NCBI RefSeq assembly: GCF_015645445.1
Contig: NZ_JADOGI010000001.1
Location: forward strand, 62,001-126,000
Source: Nonomuraea cypriaca
GTDB taxonomy: Bacteria; Actinomycetota; Actinomycetes; Streptosporangiales; Streptosporangiaceae
Reading direction: 5' to 3'
DNA: 64,000 bases
Part shown: piece after piece, positions 33,022-41,128 of the stretch
How the letters are laid out: each line of letters begins with the position of its first letter
How positions within the stretch are numbered: the first letter of the stretch is position 1
The notes under the pieces: generated by a model
Seen by the model: the letters and a program-made list of their open reading frames with translations, nothing else
Database searches by the model: none
Told to the model about the DNA's origin: nothing
Program-made: the position numbers and the translations under genes

Positions 33022-34036
33022 GCTGGGCCTGCCCGAGACGCCCACCTTCCGGCACGAGGTCGACGCGGAGACCGAGCTCGAGCTCTACCGGTCCATGGAA
33101 CGGCTGCGCAGGTTCGAGAAGCGTGCTTACGACCTGTTCCTGCAGAACATGGTCAAGGGCACCAGCCACCTGTCGCTGGGTCAGGAGGCGATCGCGGCGG
33201 CGTTCGGAGCGACCATGCGCCCCGGCGACTGGACGTTCGCGACCTACCGCGGGCACGCGCACACCCTCGCCAGAGGGGTGGGAATGGCGCCCATCATGGC
33301 CGAGCTGCTCGGACGGTCCACCGGCCTGATGGCCGGCAAGGGCGGCTCGATGCACCTGACCAGCGTCGAGCACGGCGTCATGGGCTCGTACGCCATCGTC
33401 GGCGCGCACCTGACCATCGCCAACGGCGCCGCGTGGTCGGCGAAGCTGCGCGGCACCGACCAGGTCGCGGTCTGCTTCTTCGGCGACGGCACGACCAACA
33501 TCGGGGCGTTCCACGAGGCACTCAACCTCGCGGCGACATGGAAGCTCCCGGTCGTCTTCGTCTGCGAGAACAACCAGTGGATGGAGTACACGCCGATCGG
33601 CAGCGTCACCGCCGTACCCCGCCCGGCCGCCGACCGCGCGCCGGCGTACGGCCTCGACTCGATCGTCGTCGACGGCAACGACGTGACCGAGATGTACGCC
33701 GCCGCGCGGGACGCACTCCTGCACGCGCGCTCAGGCGGGGGACCGGTGCTGCTGGAGGCGCTGACCTACCGGCACGGCGGGCACTCGCGGGCGGATCCCG
33801 CGAAGTATCGCCCAGAGGAGGAGGTCGAGCCGTGGTTGCGCCGGGATCCGCTCCTCACCTATCGGACGCATCTGCTGCGCAAGGGCGTGGACGAGGGAGT
33901 GCTGAAAGGCATCGGCGAGGACGTCCTGCGTGAGGTGGACGACGCGACCGAGGAAGCGAAGAACGCGCCGGAGCCGGACCTGACCCTCATCGATCGTGAT
34001 GTGTGGGCTGACGGAGGCTCGGCATGGCGCAACTGA
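33005..34036 (+). CDS. Thiamine-diphosphate-dependent dehydrogenase E1 component, alpha subunit
   Basis: This 343-residue protein belongs to the pyruvate/acetoin/branched-chain 2-oxoacid dehydrogenase E1 alpha group. The TPP-binding motif runs from GDGTTNIGAFHEALNLAA (about residue 160) to VVFVCENNQW. The regions GQEAIAAAFGATMRPGDW and GKGGSMHLTS are characteristic of acetoin- and pyruvate-type E1 alpha. The start is a TTG (LPTPTELG) with GAGGAG upstream, overlapping the M24 gene. It pairs with the E1 beta encoded at 34071-35045. No E2 or E3 gene is in the cluster, so the pair either borrows them or performs a non-oxidative TPP reaction. Confidence 0.92.
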   Translation: MPTPTELGLPETPTFRHEVDAETELELYRSMERLRRFEKRAYDLFLQNMVKGTSHLSLGQEAIAAAFGATMRPGDWTFATYRGHAHTLARGVGMAPIMAELLGRSTGLMAGKGGSMHLTSVEHGVMGSYAIVGAHLTIANGAAWSAKLRGTDQVAVCFFGDGTTNIGAFHEALNLAATWKLPVVFVCENNQWMEYTPIGSVTAVPRPAADRAPAYGLDSIVVDGNDVTEMYAAARDALLHARSGGGPVLLEALTYRHGGHSRADPAKYRPEEEVEPWLRRDPLLTYRTHLLRKGVDEGVLKGIGEDVLREVDDATEEAKNAPEPDLTLIDRDVWADGGSAWRN

Positions 34037-34084
34037 CGATCCTCATCACCTGCGTTGAAGGGAACTCGGCATGGCGCCACTGAC
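34018..34084. repeat. Direct repeat of the E1 beta start region inside the E1 alpha stop region
   Basis: CTCGGCATGGCGCAACTGAC (34018-34037) recurs with one mismatch at 34065-34084. The second copy holds the ATG of E1 beta; the first holds the last codons and stop of E1 alpha and an ATG that opens a 19-codon frame. The simplest reading is a 47-bp duplication that turned an original overlap of the two genes into a 34-bp spacer. Confidence 0.75.
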
Positions 34085-35045
34085 CTACCGCGACGCCGTG
34101 GCACGGGGCATCGCACAAGAGCTCGAACACGATGAGAGGGTCGTCTTCCTCGGTGAGGACGTCGGCGCGGCCGGTGGCGTGTTCAAGGCGACCGGCGGGC
34201 TGCTCGAAAGGTTCGGCCCGCAGCGTGTCGCGGACACGCCCATCTCCGAACAGGCCATACTCGGCGCCGCGATGGGCGCGGCGATGACCGGGCTGCGCCC
34301 GATCGCCGAGATCATGTTCTCCGACTTCCTCGCCGTGTGCTGGGACCTGATCGCCAACGAGATCGCCAAGACCCGCTACATGAGCAACGGGCAGGTCTCG
34401 CTCCCGCTGGTCATCAGGACCGGGAACGGTGGCGGGTTGCGGTTCGGTGCCCAGCATTCGCAGAGTCTCGAGAACTGGGCGATGGCCGTCCCCGGCCTGA
34501 AGGTGGTGGCTCCGTCCACGCCCGAAGACGTCATCGGCCTGCTCGCGGCCGCGGTGCGTGACCCGGACCCCGTGATGTTCTTCGAGCACAAGGGCCTGTA
34601 CCCCATGAAGGGGGAGGTTCCCGACGGGGAGATCGTCGACACCCTGGGCACCGCGAAGGTGCGAAGGCAGGGGACCGACTGCACCATCCTCGCCCTGGCC
34701 GCGATGGTGCCCCGGGCGCTGAAGGCCGCCGACGCGCTCGCCGCGGCGGGCATCAGCGCGACGGTCGTGGACGTCCGCTCCCTGGTCCCGCTCGACACCG
34801 CGACGATCCTCGACTGCGTCGCCCGGACCGGGCAGTTGTTCACCGTGGAGGAGAACCCGCGGCTGTGCGGCTGGGGCGCCGAGATCGTCTCGGTGGTCGT
34901 CGAGGAGATCTGGGGCGACCTCGACGGGGCCCCGATCCGGATCACCACTCCGCACGTCCCGCTCCCGTCTTCGGACACACTCGAGGACGCGACGATCCCC
35001 ACGGTCACACGCATCGTCGACACCGTACGAAAGGTGATGGAGTGA
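34071..35045 (+). CDS. Thiamine-diphosphate-dependent dehydrogenase E1 component, beta subunit
   Basis: This is a 324-residue transketolase-like beta subunit. Visible motifs are VVFLGEDVGAAGGVFKATGGL, DTPISEQAILGAAMGAAMTGLRPIAEIMF (split by family convention into cofactor-facing strands), the EHKGLYP segment, and the C-terminal domain VVDVRSLVPLDTATI with TVEENPRLCGWGAEI. It forms the heterotetrameric E1 with the upstream alpha subunit. It is the last recognisable gene of the LacI-controlled cluster. GAAGGGAA precedes the ATG. Confidence 0.92.
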   Translation: MAPLTYRDAVARGIAQELEHDERVVFLGEDVGAAGGVFKATGGLLERFGPQRVADTPISEQAILGAAMGAAMTGLRPIAEIMFSDFLAVCWDLIANEIAKTRYMSNGQVSLPLVIRTGNGGGLRFGAQHSQSLENWAMAVPGLKVVAPSTPEDVIGLLAAAVRDPDPVMFFEHKGLYPMKGEVPDGEIVDTLGTAKVRRQGTDCTILALAAMVPRALKAADALAAAGISATVVDVRSLVPLDTATILDCVARTGQLFTVEENPRLCGWGAEIVSVVVEEIWGDLDGAPIRITTPHVPLPSSDTLEDATIPTVTRIVDTVRKVME

Positions 35046-35195
35046 CGGGTGCCGCAGCACTCGCCGGCAGCGCGTGCGGCGGGCCCCCTCACCACGGCCC
35101 CGGCGGAGTCCTGGGCTTCAGCCTGCGTACGTTGACCCGGACGTGACCGCCCCGGCAGGCGTCGGACGCGATCGAACGAGTCTTGGTCAGCCGCT

Positions 35196-35340
35196 CGCGA
35201 CGAACCCATCGGCAAGGACGGCCGGTCGCGCCCGCCGGTGCTGGTGGTGATCGAAGAGGCGCACACGTTAGGGCGCGACAGCGCGTCCAGGAACTTCATC
35301 GGCTCGCCTGCCGAAGCCGGCGACCGTACCACTGTGGCTG
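35196..35340 (+). pseudogene. HerA-type ATPase scrap (Walker B region)
   Basis: In the 670-bp gap after the E1 beta gene one frame reads ATNPIGKDGRSRPPVLVVIEEAH followed by TLGRDSASRNFIG. The hydrophobic strand ending in EEAH is the Walker B/DEAH-like motif of HerA/VirB4-class ATPases, and SRNFIG corresponds to the following helix. No Walker A and no intact frame surround it. It is a relic of an ATPase gene; nothing else coding is seen between 35046 and 35715. Confidence 0.45.
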
Positions 35341-35360
35341 CTACGCGTCACCGGCATCCC

Positions 35361-35509
35361 GGTATAGACCGGTTGCCGGGCCCACGCTCCCCGTCGTTGC
35401 GAATCCGATGCTCGGCGGTATAGACCAAGGCGTGCTATCTGTCTAAGCTGACCCAAGATCCTTATAAAAAGGATATATCCGCCGTCCTGGCCACCAATCG
35501 GTACAGACC
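35361..35509. promoter_or_regulatory. Three GGTATAGACC-type sites, DasR/chitin-operator-like
   Basis: GGTATAGACC occurs at 35361-35370 and 35417-35426, and GGTACAGACC at 35500-35509, all in the same orientation upstream of the GH20 gene. From memory, the DasR site of streptomycetes is a palindrome around TGGTCTAGACCA; these sites keep the GGT...GACC arms with one or two core changes. DasR controls chitin and GlcNAc use, which fits a hexosaminidase target. An AT-rich patch at 35459-35478, including the palindrome GGATATATCC, lies between sites two and three. Confidence 0.45.
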
Positions 35510-35715
35510 AGTCACCCCCCCAAGGACAAGGAGGCGGTAATCGAGTCGAGCGAGAGGATCGCCGGGACGGTCGCCCTCCAGGCCGTGACACCGCCCAGCA
35601 CCGATCAGACACCTGCACGGACACTCCCATGTCGAGCGGGTGGACCGGACATGCCAATCAATGCCCGAATGCGACCTGTGCTGGAGGTATGCGGCACCCC
35701 GATGTAAGGAGTGAC

Positions 35716-38679
35716 GTGAAGTTCTCGTTCTTATCGCCGAAACGCGCGCGGAGGTATGGCGGAGGCCATCGGTCTCGGCCCCGCGCATTCTCCGCTCTGA
35801 CAATCGGTGCGCTTCTGGCCGCATTTCTCGTCCCGCTGACAGTGGGACAGGCATTCGCCGACACGCCCACGACCTCCGCCGATCCCTCACCTTCCGAGAG
35901 CGTCAATCTCGCCCTCCTGCCGGGTGCGGTCGCCTCCGCCAAGTCCCAACGTATGACCAGGCCCGATGCGACGTACGCGCCCGCCAACGCCGTCGACGTC
36001 TTCGTCCACAACGGTTGGACCTCGAACTATGCGTCGGTCGGGGATGGCTATGACCCGGCGCAGGACTGGTTCCAGGTCAAGCTGGCCGAGCCCGCCCCGG
36101 TCCACGAGGTGTTCAGCCTCTGGACGTCTGCGGCCAAGCCGACGGAGTACGACCTACAGGTCGCCACCGACGCCGACTGTCAAACGTGGTCGACGGTCGC
36201 CCACGTGGTGAATCCGAGCGACAAGGATTCCCAGGTGATCGACCGCAAGGACCCGATCTCCTGCGTCCGGATGCAGGCCCTGGCCACGAATTCCGTGACC
36301 GGATACACGATCAACGAGTTCGAGGTATGGTCCGGCCCCAAGCCGGCGCCGGTCGTGGGTCACATCATTCCCGTGCCGGTGCGGCAGACGCCCGGCACAG
36401 GTCAGCCGTGGGAGCTCACGGCTGAATCCCGGATCGTGGTCTCGGGCAGTGGCCTCGCTGCCACGGCTGAGGTTCTTGCGGGCTACCTGCGGCCGGCTAC
36501 CGGGTACGGACTCCCCGTGGTGACAGGTTCTGCCACCGCCGCCGATATCGCCCTCACCCTCGCGCCAGTGCCCGGCCTTCCACAGGGCAACGAGGTCGCC
36601 GCGGCCGAAGGCTACTCCCTCAAGGTGTCAAGTGCGGGCGTAAAAGTCGTGGCCCCGAAGGCGCACGGCCTGTTCAACGGCTTTCAGACCCTTCGGCAAT
36701 TGTTGCCGGCGGCGAGCTACTCGCCCACTGTTGGCATGGGGCCATGGACGGCACAGCCCATAACGGTCGTGGACTACCCACGATATGCGCATCGAGGTCT
36801 CCAACTCGATCCTGCCCGTAACTTCCTGACGGTGGCCGAAACAAGATCCATGATCGACCAACTGGCAGCGTTGAAGGGCGACCAACTGCACCTGCACCTG
36901 AGCGACTCCCAGTCCTGGCGCCTTGAGATCAAGGGCTACCCGGCGCTGGACGGCACCGGGTGCAACGGAGCGGGCTGCCTCGCGGGTTTCTACACGCAGG
37001 AGGACTTCAAGGACCTGGTCAAGTACGCGGCCGATCGGTTCATCGAGATCGTCCCCGAGTTGGAGGGCCCGGCCCATGCCACGGCGGCGGTCAGATCCCT
37101 GGGCGGCCTCGCGGTCATGGGTTGCCAAGGCCAGACCCAGACCGACCGGTTCTGCACCGATCCGAACGACCCGGCCAGTGCGCGGGCCCTCGCGTTCTGG
37201 AGAGACGCGATCGCGCAGCTTGCCGCGATCTCTCCCGCACCCATCATCCACATCGGCGGGGACGAGGCCATCGGGATGCGCCACGAAGACTACATGTGGT
37301 GGATCGGGCAGATGGAGATCATCGTCAACGACAACGGCAAGCGGATGATGGGCTGGAACCCAGCGCTGGAGGGATACGCACCGAATTCCACCTCCATCAA
37401 CCACTACTGGTCCGACTACACCGGCGGTGGGCCCCCTCTCATCAAGCCTGAGTGGTTCAACCAAGGCCGGGACGTCATCGTGACCCCGGAATACAACGCC
37501 TATCTCGACTTCGGGTATGACGGGTCCCCCGGCAGAACGCCGCGGACGGAACTTCTCCAGTCCTACTCGTGGGACCCGGAATGGGTGTACGAAAAGTACC
37601 GGTCGGTCTGGGCTCAACCCGCCTACGGCGGGCCGAAGGCGGAGGACATCCTCGGCATCGAGGCGCCCATCTGGGGCGAGCAGATGCGTGGGCTGGCCAC
37701 GAACGAGTACATGGTCTTCCCGCGGCTGGCCGGAATCCTGGAAAAGGCCTGGTCCCCCAAGACGCTCACCCAGGACTACGACGCGTATCGGCAGCGGCTG
37801 AGCGTGGCGGGACCCCGGTGGGCGTTCGCGAACGTGAACTTCGGCACCATATCCCAGGTCACCTGGAGCACGGCGTCGATGGGGACGGTCGCCCGTTTCG
37901 GCGCGGACAAGACCCTGAGCAATGCACCCCTGGCGCGTATGACCGCCGGCTCGATTCCGTCCGGTGAATTCGCGGCAGTGATCGATTGGGGCGACGGATC
38001 CCCGACGGAGCCGGCCGGCATCGCGGGACGCGATTACGTGGCGAGCCAACGGCAGGGTAGAAGCCTGATGTCGGTCAGCGGGAGCCACTCCTATCCGGCT
38101 GACCAGGTGTACCACGGAACCGTCACCTACAGTTATCAGGACCAGACCTGGGCCGTGCCGTTCATCGCGACCGGCGTCCCGTCCTGCACCAAGACGATCA
38201 CCGGGACGCACCATGGCCCATTGACCGTCTCCTCGGGTGTCACGTGCCTCGATGACGCGACGATCACCGGACCCGTGACCGTGCGTACAGGTGCCGGGCT
38301 CTACGCGTCCGGGTCCGAGGTGCGCGGCCCGCTGACGGCGTCCGGGGCAGTCGACGTTCTGCTGTGCGGCACCACAGTGTCCGGGCCGGCCAGCCTGACC
38401 GGTGGGACGCGGGTCTGGATCGGCAACCGCAACGGGGACTGCGCGCCGGCGACGATCAAGGGCCCGGTGAGGGTCACCGGCACGACGGGTCAGGTGACGA
38501 TCGAAGGCACGACCGTGGGCGGCCCGCTCGTCCTGCAGAACAACACGGCGGCGACGATCGTCGCCGGCAACCACATCGGCGGGCCACTGTCGTGCGCGGG
38601 GAACTCCCCTGCGCCGAGCAACGCCGGCCAGCCGAATACCGTGTCCGGCCCGAAGTCGGGGCAGTGCGCCGGGCTGTAG
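35716..38679 (+). CDS. Secreted GH20 beta-N-acetylhexosaminidase, multidomain
   Basis: This 987-residue exported enzyme releases terminal GlcNAc/GalNAc from chitin-type oligosaccharides or glycans. A long signal sequence with an RRYGGGHRSRPR basic region and a hydrophobic core ends near AFADTP. An F5/8 type C (discoidin-like) module (about 65-195), a GH20b domain (about 210-345) and the catalytic barrel (about 350-690) follow. The substrate-assisted catalytic pair is Asp516-Glu517 in HIGGDEA, and GIEAPIWGEQM is also typical. A PKD-like segment (AVIDWGDGSPTEP ... GSHSYPADQVYHGTVTYSY) comes next. The last 110 residues form a GP-rich repetitive domain that looks like a small beta-helix. The start is the GTG after AAGGAG; the longer ATG reading is not supported by a ribosome binding site. 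Confidence 0.93.
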   Translation: MKFSFLSPKRARRYGGGHRSRPRAFSALTIGALLAAFLVPLTVGQAFADTPTTSADPSPSESVNLALLPGAVASAKSQRMTRPDATYAPANAVDVFVHNGWTSNYASVGDGYDPAQDWFQVKLAEPAPVHEVFSLWTSAAKPTEYDLQVATDADCQTWSTVAHVVNPSDKDSQVIDRKDPISCVRMQALATNSVTGYTINEFEVWSGPKPAPVVGHIIPVPVRQTPGTGQPWELTAESRIVVSGSGLAATAEVLAGYLRPATGYGLPVVTGSATAADIALTLAPVPGLPQGNEVAAAEGYSLKVSSAGVKVVAPKAHGLFNGFQTLRQLLPAASYSPTVGMGPWTAQPITVVDYPRYAHRGLQLDPARNFLTVAETRSMIDQLAALKGDQLHLHLSDSQSWRLEIKGYPALDGTGCNGAGCLAGFYTQEDFKDLVKYAADRFIEIVPELEGPAHATAAVRSLGGLAVMGCQGQTQTDRFCTDPNDPASARALAFWRDAIAQLAAISPAPIIHIGGDEAIGMRHEDYMWWIGQMEIIVNDNGKRMMGWNPALEGYAPNSTSINHYWSDYTGGGPPLIKPEWFNQGRDVIVTPEYNAYLDFGYDGSPGRTPRTELLQSYSWDPEWVYEKYRSVWAQPAYGGPKAEDILGIEAPIWGEQMRGLATNEYMVFPRLAGILEKAWSPKTLTQDYDAYRQRLSVAGPRWAFANVNFGTISQVTWSTASMGTVARFGADKTLSNAPLARMTAGSIPSGEFAAVIDWGDGSPTEPAGIAGRDYVASQRQGRSLMSVSGSHSYPADQVYHGTVTYSYQDQTWAVPFIATGVPSCTKTITGTHHGPLTVSSGVTCLDDATITGPVTVRTGAGLYASGSEVRGPLTASGAVDVLLCGTTVSGPASLTGGTRVWIGNRNGDCAPATIKGPVRVTGTTGQVTIEGTTVGGPLVLQNNTAATIVAGNHIGGPLSCAGNSPAPSNAGQPNTVSGPKSGQCAGL

Positions 38680-38743
38680 ACGGACGATGACCGTCCGAGG
38701 CGTTAAGCCCGGTAGGTGAATGCTGGTCACGGCGGCAAACATA

Positions 38744-38779
38744 GAGACGCTCGATGGGAGTTCCTCCTTCGAGCGTCTC
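38744..38779. terminator. Stem-loop after the GH20 gene
   Basis: GAGACGCTCGA (38744-38754) is the exact reverse complement of TCGAGCGTCTC (38769-38779), with a 14-nt loop. It starts 65 bp after the GH20 stop and precedes a new gene in the same direction. No strong T run follows, as is common in high-GC actinomycetes. It is probably a terminator, though mRNA stabilisation is possible. Confidence 0.65.
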
Positions 38780-38904
38780 GTCGTTCGGCGCGTTTGGTAG
38801 TGCTGGCTATACCAAGAGACTCCAGCCTATGGGATCGAGGAGGTGATCTTTCCGGCGACAAGCTGTGGGGGTCAGCGAATGACGAACCCCCTTGAGGAAT
38901 CCTG

Positions 38905-40056
38905 ATGTTCAAGCCCCGCCCGACCGCCCTGCTCGCCCTCGGCGCCCTCGCCCTCGCCGGTGCCCTGACCACTCCGGCCGCGAGCGTCGCGACGTCCGCC
39001 GAGGACGGCACCGTCGCGCCCGTGCAGAAGGCGCTGGACGACCTCGTCAAGAAGGACAAGTTCCCGGCCGCGCTCGCCACGCTGCGGGACACCTACGGGC
39101 AGGAGCAGTTCTTCACCGCGGGCGTGGGCGACCTGAAGACCAAGAGCGAGGTCCCGCAGGACGGCCGGGTACGGATCGCCAGCAACACCAAGATGTTCAC
39201 CGCCACCGTGGTGCTGCAGCTTGTCGGCGAGGGCAAGATCAAGCTGGACACGCCGATCGAGAAGTATCTGCCGGGGCTGGTCCGTGGCAAGGCCGGTGAC
39301 GGCCGCAAGATCACCGTACGCCAGATCCTCCAGCACACCAGCGGCCTGCCCGACTATGACGAGATCGTGTTCGTCGACGGCCTCAAGACTCTGCGCAAGT
39401 ACTTCAAGCCGCAGGACATGGTGGACTACGCGCTGAAGAAGAAGGCGCTGTTCAAGCCCGGCAAGGGCTGGGGTTACAGCAACACCAACTACGTGCTGGC
39501 CGGCCTGATCGTGGAGAAGGTCACCGGCCGTTCGATCGGCGACCAGATCACCTCGCGGATCATCAAGCCCCTCGACCTGCGTGACACGTACTGGCCGGAC
39601 GCCCGTGACAAGAGCATCCAGGGCCCGCACCCGCACGGCTACTTCGCGGCCAAGCCCAACCAGCCCTGGATCGACGTCACCACCTTCGACCCGTCCTCCG
39701 GCTGGGCCGCCGGGCAGCTGATCGGCACCCCTGGCGACCTCAATCGTTTCCTGGTCGCGCTGCTGAACGGCGAGCTGCTCGAACCCGCACAGCTCGCGGA
39801 GATGAAGAAGACGGTCAACGCACCCGACTCCGGCGCCACCGAGGGCGGGCGCTACGGCCTGGGGCTGTCCACGGTCAAGCTGAGCTGCGGCGGCTTCGCC
39901 TGGACCCATGGCGGCGATGCCCCCGGCTACAGCACGCGCAACGCCGTGACCAAGGACGGCAGGGCGGCCGCCATCGCCGTCACCGCCCTGGCCACCACCC
40001 TGGAGGCGCACAAGAACGTGGAAAAGGCCCTCGACACCGCCCTGTGCGACCAATAG
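38905..40056 (+). CDS. Secreted serine hydrolase, class C beta-lactamase/DD-peptidase fold
   Basis: This is a 383-residue exported protein with a signal peptide (ALLALGALALAGALTTPAAS). The penicillin-binding fold motifs are present: SNTK (Ser93, Lys96), the Tyr-Ser-Asn triad at 191-193 (GWGYSNTNY), and a C-terminal HGGDAPG in place of KTG. This HxG variant is usual for D-Ala-D-Ala carboxypeptidases and esterases of the Beta-lactamase (PF00144) family. It may trim peptidoglycan or hydrolyse D-amino-acid amides; true beta-lactamase activity is not evident. AGGAAT lies before the ATG. It appears to be a single-gene unit. Confidence 0.92.
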   Translation: MFKPRPTALLALGALALAGALTTPAASVATSAEDGTVAPVQKALDDLVKKDKFPAALATLRDTYGQEQFFTAGVGDLKTKSEVPQDGRVRIASNTKMFTATVVLQLVGEGKIKLDTPIEKYLPGLVRGKAGDGRKITVRQILQHTSGLPDYDEIVFVDGLKTLRKYFKPQDMVDYALKKKALFKPGKGWGYSNTNYVLAGLIVEKVTGRSIGDQITSRIIKPLDLRDTYWPDARDKSIQGPHPHGYFAAKPNQPWIDVTTFDPSSGWAAGQLIGTPGDLNRFLVALLNGELLEPAQLAEMKKTVNAPDSGATEGGRYGLGLSTVKLSCGGFAWTHGGDAPGYSTRNAVTKDGRAAAIAVTALATTLEAHKNVEKALDTALCDQ

Positions 40057-40085
40057 CGCTGCCCCTCCCGGAAGACACCGTAGGC

Positions 40086-40163
40086 TGCTCCGTCAGTATC
40101 GGACGCGTCAGCAAGACGTACGGCGGTGAGCAGCCTGTCGTGGCGCTGGCCGAGGTCGACGCC
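40086..40163 (+). pseudogene. ABC transporter ATPase scrap
   Basis: The frame reads CSVSIGRVSKTYGGEQPVV followed by ALAEVD. This is the very N-terminus of a MacB/LolD-type ABC ATPase (I-x-x-VSKTYG...ALxxVD). The Walker A that should follow within 15 residues is missing and the sequence becomes arginine-rich shadow. It is a truncated relic in the 222-bp gap between the serine hydrolase and VOC genes. Confidence 0.55.
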
Positions 40164-40278
40164 CGGTCGCCCGGCGTTGTGCGAACCCGAGCGGCCGGCC
40201 TACTCCTGCGCTCGGGGGGTCGCTGCCGCGGGCGGGTCGTCGGAACGGCGGCCACCGGCGGAGTCGCCCGCGCCACGA

Positions 40279-40710
40279 TCAGCTCCGCCGGTCGGAGGAG
40301 CGGGGGCCAGGCTCAGCGAGCTCGATGATGGTGCCGATGTTGTCGGTGATGAACGCGATGCGCTGACCGATCGCGGGCACTTCCATGGGTCCTCCGATCA
40401 GCTGCACGCCTCGGTCGCGCAGTTGGGACACGGTCGCATCGAGGTCCTCGACGGCGAGGCAGAAGTGGTGCAGGCGTGACGGGTCCATGCTCGTCAGCAC
40501 GTTGTCGGTCGGTGCCTGGCGGCTCGATGCGCCCGCCATCAACTCGATCTTGACATCACCGTTGACGATGAAGGCGAACGTCGTGCCGTGAGAGTCGAAT
40601 CGCTGGTCAACGATGAAGCCGAGCTTGCTGGAGTACCACTCGACAGTGGCGTTGAGGTCCTCGGCGGTCACGCTGAGACCAACATGGTCGTGGGAGAAGG
40701 AAAGATTCAT
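40279..40710 (-). CDS. VOC superfamily (glyoxalase/bleomycin resistance-like) protein
   Basis: This 143-residue protein is built of two beta-alpha-beta-beta-beta halves. HDHVGLSVTAEDLNATVEWY with KLGFIVDQRF starts the first half, and LHHFCLAVEDLDATVSQLRDRGVQL starts the second. Candidate metal ligands are the His of HVGLSV, a Glu in KIELMAG, a His in LHHFCL and the Glu in IIELAEPG, matching the usual H/E-H/E set. Members include dioxygenases, glyoxalases and resistance proteins; the substrate is unknown. GAAGGAAA precedes the ATG. It stands alone on the minus strand. Confidence 0.88.
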   Translation of the reverse strand: MNLSFSHDHVGLSVTAEDLNATVEWYSSKLGFIVDQRFDSHGTTFAFIVNGDVKIELMAGASSRQAPTDNVLTSMDPSRLHHFCLAVEDLDATVSQLRDRGVQLIGGPMEVPAIGQRIAFITDNIGTIIELAEPGPRSSDRRS

Positions 40711-40811
40711 GAACACAACGTTCGCCCACGGACGAGCCCGTAACCAGGGACGGATCGACGGTAGGAGAACCGGTACCACGCTCGACTGCTGGTGACCAGC
40801 GAGAATCAAGG

Positions 40812-41075
40812 GAGACCCTGCACACCGCCGGTATCGATCCGGCACCCCGCCGGGCCGGGCCGACCTGGCGGCAGTCCCTGGCCGCTCAGGCTCACGCGCT
40901 GATCGCGCGTAAGGCGGAGGCCCTGGAGGGCGCCGAGAGTGACGCGGCGTTCGCCCGCGCGGTGGAAGGCGACCCTGGCTGGGCCGGCTACATGTTCCCC
41001 GGCCTGGCCGAGCAGCATCCCTCGCTCGCTCCGACCTTGGAGCGGCTGGCCGGGGAGCACGAGCGCATCGCGTGA
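40812..41075 (+). pseudogene. Integrase-core transposase scrap joined to an unknown tail
   Basis: The frame starts ETLHTAGIDPAPRRAGPTWRQ and SLAAQAHALIA. This closely resembles the linker before the DDE core in a common family of actinobacterial integrase-like transposases (pattern GIxPAPxRxGPTWRQFLxAQA). The catalytic core is absent. The frame continues into 50 unrelated residues (PGWAGYMFPGLAEQHPSLAP) and stops. It has no start codon of its own and is best read as a chimeric remnant upstream of the TetR gene. Confidence 0.5.
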
Positions 41076-41128
41076 AGTCCGAGGAATGCTGCTGGCAGTG
41101 ATGTACCGTTGCGGTTACCGTTGTTATC

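Noticed and set aside
33005..35045. Firm call as acetoin dehydrogenase (acoAB)
   Set aside because: The sequence resemblance fits several E1 groups and no E2, E3, acoX or acoR gene is present.
36628..38742. Minus-strand open frame of 704 codons opposite the GH20 gene
   Set aside because: The GH20 frame has signal peptide, domains and catalytic residues; the opposite frame has none.
38905..40056. Antibiotic-resistance beta-lactamase
   Set aside because: It has SxxK and YxN, but the HxG motif and family look are those of general serine hydrolases or DD-peptidases; resistance cannot be inferred.
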